A stretch of DNA of 64,000 nt, taken from contig DF239725.1 in assembly GCA_000507305.1 (NCBI GenBank), positions 1 to 64,000 of the forward strand, read 5' to 3'. Position numbers and translations under genes: made by a program. The stretch's first letter is position 1; each line of letters begins with the position of its first letter. Positions 12,017-22,672 of the stretch are shown one piece after another. The notes under the pieces were generated by a model. That model did not search any database, was not told the origin of the DNA, and saw only the letters and a program-made list of their open reading frames with translations. Source of the DNA: Breviolum minutum Mf 1.05b.01 (lineage: Eukaryota > Sar > Dinophyceae > Suessiales > Symbiodiniaceae).

Positions 12017-15000
12017 GAAGCTTCGGAAGTGGAGTCTGCTCACAACATCTCGCAGGTGGCAAAGGAAAGAACACTCAGAAGAGCAGTCAGAAGAGCAGCG
12101 GTCCCACAAGTGCCAGATGTGGACTTCAATGGACCTACTGTCATTGTTGCAAATAACATGATGTTTACAATTTTACAATGAATGTTAACTTCGGAGTAAA
12201 GAACTCCCACATATATTTGTTGAAATTGGGAGGGGATATGGGCTTCATTTTGCTTGGGGCTATAACCTGAGTGGACGTCTTGTATCGGTAGGACTTGGGT
12301 TGCTTCCCTTCCCAGTAGACGAAGGTTTATAGGAACCCCTACTCAACATGTAGCAATCCCCCACTGCGGTGACTACTACTGGGAAGTGGGCCCAAACCAA
12401 ACTATACTTACACAATGGATGACACTTACATGTAGGCAGATAGTCACATGTTCAAGTTTTTGATAGTGAATGTATTTTATCATTGTGTTTGTTTAATTCC
12501 CTCAAAGCACTGCTCGCACAAAATGTATGAAGTGCCATCTATAAGAAGTCATTATTATATGCAGTTTTTTCTATTTGCACAAAGCAATCTCATGGTATTT
12601 TGCGTATTAAAGCAATGTGATACAAGCTAAGCTAATGATCAAACATGTCCTGCCCCTACTGTCCCACCGGTCAGGTACAAAGGATGGGGTGCACATCGAA
12701 GGAAGCCAAGTGACGCCTTTGCAGAGCTTCAAGGATTTCAACGCTTTTGTGCTGGAAGCTAGAAACATGAAGAAATGATTTAATGATAATGGCCTCACCG
12801 TGAGTGGTTTCTATATTTATGTGGTGTTTCCTGTGTTTGACTTGTTGGTCGGTTTAACATGGCTTCATGTGTCTTCTCTTTCTAATCGCCTGCAGTCAGG
12901 CAGGCGATTTTCCTGTAAGTGAAGTCGTTTTTTCGCCGTTCGTTTCTGACGGAAAAAACATGAGGTTAATTAACTACTGGTCACAGGATTTGTCGGAGGG
13001 CTGTCTTAAAGGAACCTTCAATTTGGCTCCAATGCATGTGGATCATGTTTCTTTACGGTAAACAATGCTGCACTTTTCCTCGCATCTTCCAGCAACTTTG
13101 GTTACTTCAAGCACGTTGACTGGAGGAAGAGGAAAGGCATGGCATTGTGGTTTTTTGTCTCTGCCAAAATCCAACAAAAGTGTCACCGGTTTTTGTAGCA
13201 TCACCAATTGTTTGAATGACACTTTTCAAGCTGCACTTTTTTTGTTCCTAACTGTCCTGTGGATTATGGTGGGGTGAAATGCAAAACGGAAACACAAGGT
13301 ATGAAGGACATGTGTCCAGTCACCACGTCACAAGCCGTGAAACACGGAGCAGAGCATACCATACCATATGTTTCTATTTCAAAACCTTTACTTCGTCAAT
13401 CAATCCTTGTAAGTTTTTTGTTTTGTGCCATCAGGACTTGCCATTTCTGAAGGATTTACGGAAGAAGTTGCGGAGCTGTGGCTTTGAAAAACCTATGCCC
13501 ATTCAGGTTGGGCTTGCCTCAAGATCTTCAACTTCTAAGTAAGTCTTGGGGGTACCAGATTTTCTGATGAAGCACTGACCTATATAGATCCAAATGGTGA
13601 TTCTGGATGGGTGTTTAAATAAGAAAGTCATGAATATAAGAGTGACAGATACAAGTGAGAGTGAGAGGATCTATTGAGGTGGTCCAGGATGGGGGCAAAA
13701 AATGGGTTGACTTCAAAAAGAGGCGGATCCCGTTTTGCCCATGGTTTTGTCCACCGCGGATCCCAAGCTTAGTTACTCATTTTCTTTGACATTTGTTTCA
13801 GCGGGGGGATGGCACTGGACCAGGAGCAGGTATTTAAATTTTCAATTTATATTCAGGGGGGGGAAAGAAAAGGTTGCCGACAAGCGGGACTGAAGGTTTC
13901 CGGAATCTTTACTTCCCAAAAAAAAACTGAAGCACTGAAGATATGAAGTTCGATAAATTCGGGAAGTGACTTTAGGGTTATTTAACATAAATTATTCAAT
14001 CCAGCCACAGGCAGGCCTTTGCTTCCTTTTTTCTTGCAGGTTACCCCGTGGGTCTGCTCAAGCAAACCAACATGGCAATGAACAAAATTATCCTTTTTTT
14101 ACTAGTAGATATACCTTTTCATTCATGGTCCATGGTTGTTTTTTCCATTGTCATGTTACTTTTCCACTGTTCATGGCTGAATTTTGTCATTGGACAGTTT
14201 TTGTTGCAGGCTTATGGTTGGCCAGTAATCCTTGATGGTCATGATTGCATTGGCATCGCCAAGCCACTTGAACCTGAAACTATGATTTGGAAAGGCTGGT
14301 AGTTTTGAGAATGAATGTCATCATTATATGATGTTGTGTTTTTTTTAACATTTGAATAGATGTTTCTTAAAAAACAAAAATATAGCTTATAGACTTATGG
14401 TTTTTGTAGTCGCTTTATGTGCATGTTTAAGATGCCTTTCCAGCTATGTTTAGCTCTTGGGAGTTTTCATGATTTGGATCGCCCCTCACATTAAGGGTTT
14501 ATGCAGCTTTGCAGTGTTGGCAGTTTGAGATGATTTTGACAGGTTATTTGATTCTGATAGCATAGCCGGAATAGCCATGACGGTTGGGTTGATTTGATCA
14601 GGGTACAAACCATCCCGGAACACTTTCTAGTATATAGAAGCACAGAGATTTATTTCAATTTCTTGTATTCCAGTATGGTTGTGTAGCTATCCATAGTTCA
14701 ATGTCATTTGTTGGAGATTATTGCGGTCACATGGTTGTATGGACGTCCTTCTTCACATTAATTGAGAGACAGAACAACAGTGAGATACATTCTGTAAGTC
14801 CGTAGGCTAAAGGTGTAAAGTGTGTGTGTGTGTGTGGGTGAATGACGTGACTGTGATTATGATTACTTTTTCGCACAGTAGATATTTATGTTGCTTACTG
14901 CCAAGTTTTTCCAATCACTTTGTGTTTTAAGTGCTGTATTGATAGTCATCAAGATCATCAAGAACAACAATTAAATTTGAAGGTGTTGTACTCCTCATGA

Positions 15001-18000
15001 GCCATGTCTCTCCAAAGGCGTGAATCAACGTCATGCAGTGTAAAATGGAGACGGGACGCGCGCGCGCGCTCGCCTTGACACCTGTGAGAAGGTTGAAAAT
15101 TGTTTTCGTGAAGTCTTTGGAGATACCGCATGTGAAGCTGTGGGGGTCCAGCAACAGCTTGAACAGCTGGAGCGTGTCTCGGGAGGAGTCATGGAGCCAG
15201 AAAACTTCTGGAAGGAGCTTTACGTGAGGATTTATCGCCCTCTTTTTTTTGCAAGGGCCTCAGCTGACTGGGATTTTGGGGACCCCTGGGGGCTTGCCGA
15301 AGGTGTTTTCGTGGTTCAGCTGAAATGTGATCAGCCGCCTTGGAAGCAGCCTTGGTGGAACGCCAGTTGGTATTTGGATCCAGCGGAGGTCCTTCAAGGC
15401 CCAGACTTTGACCAAGACCCCAGAGCGGTTTGCTTTCGCGCTCCGTGAGCGCTATCGGCAGGCTCTCACTCAATTTGGGTCCTGGAGTTTAGCGAACAAC
15501 TGGACCCAGGCTTTTATGGTCTTGCATCACGATCTTTCCCCATGGAGCGTGCACCTCGTCATAGATATCATCAGCGATAAGATTGTCCGAGGCTGGTCCT
15601 CCCTGCAAGTGAAACATGGGACACGTTTCATGACCCAGGCGATGACTGAGCTACAGAAGGATGAGTTGGCTGCATATCCTGTCAACACATATGAGTATAT
15701 CTACGACCGTGAACTCGCAGAAGGCATGGCTTCGACTGCGACAAGATTAGATTGGGGAGTCACCAACGGCTCGACGAAGAAGCGTCGTGGCGCCAAATCT
15801 TTGGGCGCTTTTGATCTGAGGACGTACATGATGAATTTGCAGCAAAGTCTGTAGAAGTCTGTCAGGAAGAAGTCTTGCCACAAGAGCAATCCTTGCGTGG
15901 TTGAGAAAAAACAGAATGTATACGCGTATATTTGTGCAGATCAATAATCAATACTGATTTGAAGATACATGGTATTTGATTGCTCGACATATGTTTCATG
16001 ATCAGTGGCCTGAACAAAGAGACACTCTGATAGATAGTATCTAAACCCCCTCAAACCATTGATTCATGCTTCAAGCCACACATAGAGAGCGAGGTTTTTT
16101 GTTCTTTCTTAAATTCTTGTTTTTGAAGTCCTTCAAAAAATCCATCCCCCAAAAAAAACATGCACTGTTTTTTTCTTTGGGGTTTCCTAGATTTTTGTTT
16201 GGTTGTTTCTATTCATTCAAGCCATTGAAAACCGGCCCTTGTGACGTGACTGGTGGGTCCCTTGTTTCTTTGAAAATTTCACCGAGGACGGGCAGCGGAA
16301 AGACCTTGGCCTTTTTGCCTTTTGGATTTTTGGGTTTCGGGTGGAAATCAACGGTTGACACGAGTTCGCGTATCCGGACCATCCAGGGGGTGTTGGTTGG
16401 CATCTTTGACATGGCAAGATTTGGAAGTTGAAGTGTGAAGTCACTTTAGATGAGGAAAATGTTTGGGAAGAAGATGATGCTGACCAAGAAGATAGGTCCG
16501 AGTCCTTGTAATGATGTTATGTTTTGAACTATGGTTTCCTGGGCCTGCAATGGAAAGGATTTCGTTTTGTTTAGTTTGGGGAGCTTCATGGAAATACGGA
16601 ACATTTTTCTACAACACATCTATGTATCAAGTTGAGACAATAATGTTGCCAAACTGCACATGTGTAATATGTTAAAATGTTCCTGTAGATTGAGTTTGGG
16701 GTCATTTGGAATGCTGCAACTTTTGGGTGTGTTGGCAAATAAGATATACTTTAGGATGCATCCCCCACAACTGGGATTCCCGGAATCCCCAACCAGCGCT
16801 ATGTGTTGAGGCTACCAGCCATGCAGAAGATTCACAGCTGGCTGGAGGTGTGAAAATCCGATGAGACCCATGGACCACGAGGTTTGATGATGATACCTTT
16901 CTTCCTACCGGCCAAGAACTTCCAATCATCAACGATGGTAATCATGATAGACCATAAGCATCCAATAAAACTAAATATGCTTGCATACATCATTTTATTG
17001 CGAGAGTGCCGGCAACACGAATCATGAACACACTTATGTAACTATGTATGATGTGTTCTCAATATCTTTACAGCTATTGTCATTCATGTATCCATAGTTG
17101 TATCCGCATTTTATCACTGTCAGTTTTCACTTGTTTCAATCAAAATTATTTGAAGTTGTAGGTCCGTTGCTTGTGGATACACACCCAGAAGTTAAACATA
17201 GCCCCTGAAAAATGGTAGTCTTCCAAAGCGACTTTCCTTGTGGGAACACCTATTTTTAAGGAATCTTCCAGGGAGTAAAAAAATCCCATTCCTGTCCTGG
17301 AAAAAAAACATCGTCCAGGAAGAACCATCAACGACAACACCCTCGGGACCCTTAGCCTTGATCGTAGCTTAGCTGATGTTGTTGTTGGCTTTTTGTGTTG
17401 GATCCGATGATTTATTTTGAATCAATATTTTATCTATAATGATTTGCCACCGTTTTTGTTTTTTGAAACATGATGATGTGTGTATATATATCATCATTAT
17501 TGTTTGTGTTGATGAAACCTTTTATATATATATATACATACATATACGGAGTATATTAAGGTTGATAAAGTTGATGATATCCCAGGCGTGCAATCTTTTG
17601 GAGTCTCAGTATCGTATGTTTGGGGGTTTGTAAAGGCAGGAGTTGACATATGCCCTCACTGAAATTGCAGTTATACTTGGATGACATTTGCAAACGGGAC
17701 CGTCTGACCTCAGCCGACTGAAATCATAATTTGATTTAGGATTTAAGGTTCAGATGGAAAGGACAAATAAGATCTAATACTGAGGCTTCTTTTGTTGTCA
17801 AATTGCTGAAAGTGTTTAATTGTATCATGACACTCAATGGCTTGCTCCTAAAACCCATCAAGTGTACCTAGCAGTAAATGTTGGGAAGAGCATCGATAAT
17901 CTCTTTGCCCCATTGACTTTATAGCATGTTTCCGTGTCATTTATTGGGTCACAGTTTCGCGAAGCCAGTCCATTGCTTGCCAGGGATACACCCAAGCGAT

Positions 18001-19328
18001 TGATGGTAGCCTGGGTTTAATTATGCGGGTTAGAGGGACTAGTCTTTCCAAATTTCATCAAATATTAGTCCGGTAAGGAGGGAAGGCATAATCTCAACTA
18101 CCGTTTGTTTATTCATTTTTGTAGTTATTAATTTCAAGTTAGATGATATGTTGTTAAAGTATTTGTTTAAAATGCCATTATCCATGCATATCGAGGTGGC
18201 AGTTGGGAGTTTCAATCCCTTATTTGTAAAGATGAACCGTCACCTGTCGACATCGACCTTCATCTTTCGTAAAGGTAATTTATAACGACCTTTCCCGCCC
18301 CGATCCAGCCGGTTGGTCACTATCCAATTGTTTTGTAAGGGAAATTTTTCCGGTTTCAATGGCTTGAAAAAATCAGGTTGGGTTTTTTCATTAAATAAAT
18401 TGCCCAGAAATCTTTACGTACCTGGACATTGCTTCCCGCTGTTTCTCAATAAGGTGGTTCCCACCCGTGAATTGGCGGTGCAGATTCACCGTGAAGCGGA
18501 GCGCTTCACACCGGCCATGCAGCGTGTTTCTCGGGAGTTAAGGTGGTAGCTGGTGAAAATGTGTGAAACAGGTAGATGTGAGTGCTGATCTTTTGATGTT
18601 GGAATGCTTCTTCTTGTTGTTGTTGTTGTTGTTGAATCATTATTATAGGTCTTGCATGGTCTTGTTTAATTTGTGTTTTTTTATGCGTTAACATGTTTGT
18701 TCAAAGAAGTGTTCACGGGATGTCCATGTGATCATGTGACACATCATAGTCACCAACTGCAATGTGATTTATTTGTCGGATTGTGTTGACATGTTTTTAG
18801 GAATCACGATGATTCAAACTAGGATAGCCCATCGACAACTGGTAGTTAAAACTGTATTTGATTTCATCACATAGCATTTAGCCGATCCATTTGGACCGTG
18901 CTGCGTTTTTTGTTATGGTAAATATCCTTGTTGCAGAATCTCCACCTCACTCCAAACCTCTCAGTTCCACCCGCAGTGCTGGGTAAGGAGATCCCGGGAT
19001 CCCGAGGCCTGTTGCGTTTATGGCGGTACTCCCTGGGAAGCTCAAGCTGCAGCACTGGAGGCCAATGGGAAGCCTGTTTTTACTCATCTTCCCAACTCCC
19101 TTCGGATGGGATATGGGGAAGTTCCATGGAAGTTCCCAGTACCTTTTTTATATATATATATATAGACATATATGTGATAAACATTGATTTACATATAATT
19201 ATATATGAGTTGTAGGTGTTGCTGTTCTCAAATGCTATGAGACAAACTCTTTTCGCAGACCACCGGATGTTTTTTTGTTCTTCTTTTCTTCAGGCGGGTG
19301 TGGAACTTTTGGTGGCAACGCCTGGAAG
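12017..19328 (+). CDS. DEAD-box RNA helicase, first half (Q motif to motif Ib)
   Basis: First RecA domain of a DDX5/DBP2-type helicase. Exons: 12017-12109 (possible N-terminal exon, RTLRRAVRRAAVPQ), 12675-12748 (IEGSQVTPLQSFKDFNAF), 13435-13506 (Q motif, LRSCGFEKPMPIQ), 14210-14262 (AYGWPVILDGHDCIGIA), 16287-16316 (motif I, TGSGKTLAF), 18454-18542 (motif Ia, VVPTRELAVQIHREAERF), 18988-19060 (CCVYGGTPWEAQAAALE) and 19294-19328 (motif Ib, AGVELLVATPGR). The last exon may run to a GTAAGG donor at 19413. Phases agree across the 18542/18988, 14262/16287 and 19060/19294 junctions. The last two need GC donors. An exon between motifs I and Ia was not found. No motif II, III, V or VI follows before or after the PPR gene. 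All those motifs lie upstream, at 3.7-11.2 kb. It is therefore either half of a permuted locus or a truncated second copy. Confidence 0.88.
14817..14837. repeat. (TG)n microsatellite
   Basis: A short TG dinucleotide run in the large intron between the Q-motif and motif I exons. Confidence 0.8.
15070..15854 (+). pseudogene. long intronless coding block nested in a helicase intron, apparent frameshift, function unknown
   Basis: About 780 bases read as protein with no intron, unlike every neighbour. The first part (about 15070-15420) contains CEAVGVQQQLEQLERVSGG and WDFGDPWGLAEG. The second part, in another frame, runs to the stop at 15852-15854 and contains ERFAFALRERYRQALTQFG and HHDLSPWSVHLVIDI. 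The two frames are both open over 15327-15448, and sensible protein seems to switch frame near 15420. It sits, in the same orientation, in the intron between the helicase exons ending 14262 and starting 16287. GC is visibly higher here, including a CGCGCGCGC run near 15060. I recognise no domain. It may be a retrocopy of a cellular gene, a decayed element, or a real nested gene with a sequencing error. Confidence 0.6.
17190..17276. mobile_element. MITE-like inverted-repeat element (TAGCCCCTGAA group)
   Basis: The left end TAGCCCCTGAAAAATGG pairs imperfectly with a right end ending CTTCCAGGGA. Both ends resemble elements at 25.9 and 27.7 kb. It lies in the intron between motifs I and Ia. Its exact right border is uncertain. 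Confidence 0.45.
18611..18634. repeat. (TTG)n microsatellite
   Basis: Eight TTG/TGT units lie in the helicase intron after the motif Ia exon. Confidence 0.9.
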
Positions 19329-19412
19329 GTACCTTGGTGATTGGTGGTTGCGAATTTTACTTGGTACTCCCAAACTCTACCATGGAACGATCAAAAGATC
19401 TCAAGTTCCAAG

Positions 19413-22400
19413 GTAAGGGTCATACTCTCTTCATAACCAAAAGGTGCCATAATTCAAATATATTCAAATTATGATTGAATATGGGCAGAATTGTCCAAAT
19501 GAAGTAAGCAGAAAGCACATACCTATAGGATCCATGGGACTGGTATATTTACCCACTTTCACCATAAAAATAAACCATTCATGTTGGTAAATATGCCAGT
19601 CCCATGATGTCCCATGGATCCTATGTGATGTATAGTACATAACTAGTACAATCCTTACCAGCAACATCCAGTTGCCCAGTTCCGAGTCTGAAGTTCCCCC
19701 ATTTGAGGTTAGCCTTTTTGATGGCACGTGGAGGTGAAGCAGCGGCCAACACGGTCTCTTGAAAGGAAAACTAATATTGCTTTGTGATCATATATGACAT
19801 ATACGGTACGTTATGCTTTGTGGTCATTTAAGTGCTGGTGTTTTTTTATGTTCATTGCCTACTTTCCGCGCCAATGTTTATCAGCAATGCAGTTGAGGCA
19901 CGTGAAATTGCTTCGTGCGGTGCTCGATGCTTGGTTGATAGTGTTAAGGCGCATTTGTGCAAATGTTTTAGCGTTGTTTTGTGTTGGGCTCGTGTGTAGT
20001 ACCTCCTTGACTTAAGCTGAAGTAATATGTTTGTGTATGTATACAATCACAATGCCACCTAGCGTTTCTTTGTGATACAATTTTTATTTTTCATTGTAGA
20101 TGTGCTTTTTACATATTAGGTGTTATATGTTTACATTTGCATCATGTATATGAGTGCAACCATGGTTCGTTTGGCACTCTTTCCTGATGTCGTTGTGTTA
20201 TCATCAGTTGTTGGCAAGGTTGATCGCTTTTCTTTTTGTTGCAATGTGTTTTTGGTATTTCTTATTGTCAACAATTCCGCTTTTTCTCAGCATTGTTTGT
20301 GTTGTTCATATGTACCATCTCATGTTTACCACTTTGTCAATTGGACACTACTCGAAAGATGCACCGCCGTTTAGCTGCCGTTCGCTGAATGAATTCGCTG
20401 TCAGTACCGAGGAAAACAACTGACTGAAGCGGTGGGAGTTTTCCAGCGATACACTGCTACTTGGCTTCTGAAGGATTGGTTGGTGATGCGTTGTTGTTAG
20501 GTTTTCCTCCTTGGTGGATGATTTTTGCACAAAAAAACGTCACCAAATCATCCCAGATGAAATCATCCATTCCGGTTGGTTTTCGGGAGCGAAGGGTGAT
20601 TCCTGATTTGTCAAAGTGGATCGAAGTGTATATATAAACCCTAGAACTTGTTTTTTTTGGAAAATATGGATAGGATAAGCCACAAAAATGATGCTTTGGA
20701 GTTTGGAAGAGGTATTTTTTTCTTTTCCAACCTATGGCTATGTTCGGTATTTTTATATTACACTGTTATCATGTCATTAGTATTGAGGGGCCTGTCGTAA
20801 AGTCCCAACATGGCATCATACAGGTAACCTTTAATTTTGGAGAGACCAGTTCAAGTCTATTCAATTCCCTTGGGAACTTCCATCATGGTAACGGGCCAAT
20901 GGTTGGAAGAAGGATACTTCATGCCAATGACTCTGAAGTGATGTTTTTTGGGTGAACATGTATAAGAAGAGAGCCCCGATTGAACACCATCCTACCCATC
21001 CCAGAGATGGATATAAAGACATCAAAACAAAGTCCCCGAGCCATTGATCAACCATTCCCATTGTTGGCAATAACATGTCCCTATGCGTTGCCATGGAAAA
21101 ATATGATTTTAACGGCAGTAGCTTCATTCATACCCCCAGAGAACATTGATTGATGGGAGAGAACTCACAAACCCACAGAAACATAGTGAACAAGCTGGGC
21201 AGTGATGAGCGAAGAATCCCACCTCCACAGATGATAGGCAAGTACTCCGGAAGGCACCTGCATTTCCACCCGGATTTAGATGACGAAAGTCAGCCCCAAC
21301 CGATTTTTGGGTTTCATCTTTCATGGCTGTGATTCTGGATACTCATGGGCATTCATGGAAAATCCCGGAATGCCTAACAATAGCCTCATCTCCTAACGTT
21401 TGGATAAGAAGCACCAATCGTATTGTTTCAGCCGAGCCCTCCATCCAGTGGATAGTGATTACTGAAAGCTTGGAGTATCACCTAATGTTTTGCTGCTTTT
21501 CTGTCAAGCCCATGGTGGAATTTTAGAATTATTGGCAAATCATTGAACAGAGATATTTTAGAGAGAACTGGATGCATGAATATTTATTTTGGTGGTGGTG
21601 TTGGTTTACAGGATCTACTTGACCATATATGAATTCTGCAACTGATTGTACCACACTTTTTTTGCATTGAAAAGAAAAAACCCTAAGTTCCCCACTGTTA
21701 TGGGGTCATTGTATCTTACTCTCCTTATAACTTATAACTAAGATATCCCCTGTTATAGTCCCCTATTTTGGGGAACAACTTTCCCTTTTCCCCAGGTGGG
21801 GATATGTTGGGAACCCCTGCAGGCCAATGGTGGCAACGTCACACGTCACATCTTCTCGAGCCTCTTGAAGCTTGGTTTTTGTCATGCCTGATGGGCAGCA
21901 GAGATGCGAAGCGCGTTAAGAAAACATCTAATTGATCCATACTTAAGCATACTTTTCCATACTTATCCTAACGGTTTTTTGTATATATATATATAGTTTA
22001 TTATTTATAACACATGTATTTTATACATATTATATGCCAATCGCTGATGAATGTCGTGCTTTGACATGGCTGACTTCACCCCTCGAAAAAGTATGTCATG
22101 ATATCCAGATGGGTGCCTTTTAGTCGAAACATGATGTCGGGTGTACCCGTATCCCCATATTTTTTACTGACAGAATCACTTATGAATAGTTGGACGGATG
22201 CAGTATATAGTGTGATTTAGTCATATATATCGCCACTATATTGATTTGCTTCATTACATGTATGTATTGTATCCACATTTTTTTGAAAAAATGAATATGA
22301 TATAAATGATATATATATATACACATTTTTTTACATATAGATAGATATTCACATTATTCTTTTCTATTAACACAACCAACTCTAAGATGACTAAACTTTC

Positions 22401-22583
22401 AACCATGGAGTCCAAAGCTATTTGCTAACCATTCGTTCGGCGTGTCGTTTTGAAAAACAAGGAATGTCCATGTTCTTTGTGGAGACTTACCTGGTGCCGT
22501 CAAGGTGCGAAAGGACGATAGAACACTGGAACTTTTGGTTTGTTTCCCCAAAGAAAGTGTCAAGTTCATCTCTTTGTATGGGC
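19413..22583. other. 3.2-kb stretch without a supported gene
   Basis: Searched for the missing motif II (DEAD) exon in all + frames by eye, without success. A weak open stretch at 21186-21300 (GSDERRIPPPQMIGKYSG) has no clear splice sites. A hairpin element at 19.5 kb and TA-rich tracts near 21.98 and 22.3 kb are the only other structure. Confidence 0.45.
19523..19627. mobile_element. hairpin element with GGATCCATGGGAC ends
   Basis: The left arm holds AGGATCCATGGGACTGGTAT. The right arm holds the complementary CCAGTCCCATG and, after a short interruption, CCCATGGATCCT. The inner sequences GGTATATTTACC and GGTAAATATGCC also pair. No open frame is present. The inner part resembles an element at 31.8 kb. 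Confidence 0.6.
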
Positions 22584-22672
22584 TACCCTGGGAACTAACA
22601 TATCCCCTACCAAGGCACTTTTGAAGATGATTTTCCTTTTCCCCAGGGGATATGTTAATTCCCTGGAGGGTA
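22584..22672. mobile_element. MITE-like element with TA borders, its right end at a splice acceptor
   Basis: TA, then CCCTGGGAACTAACATATCC at the left. At the right GGATATGTTAATTCCCTGG, then AGGG and TA. The interior has TTTTGAAGATGATTTTCC, shared with the 3.9-kb element. The following exon starts at 22669, so its acceptor AG lies in the last few bases of the element. Confidence 0.65.
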
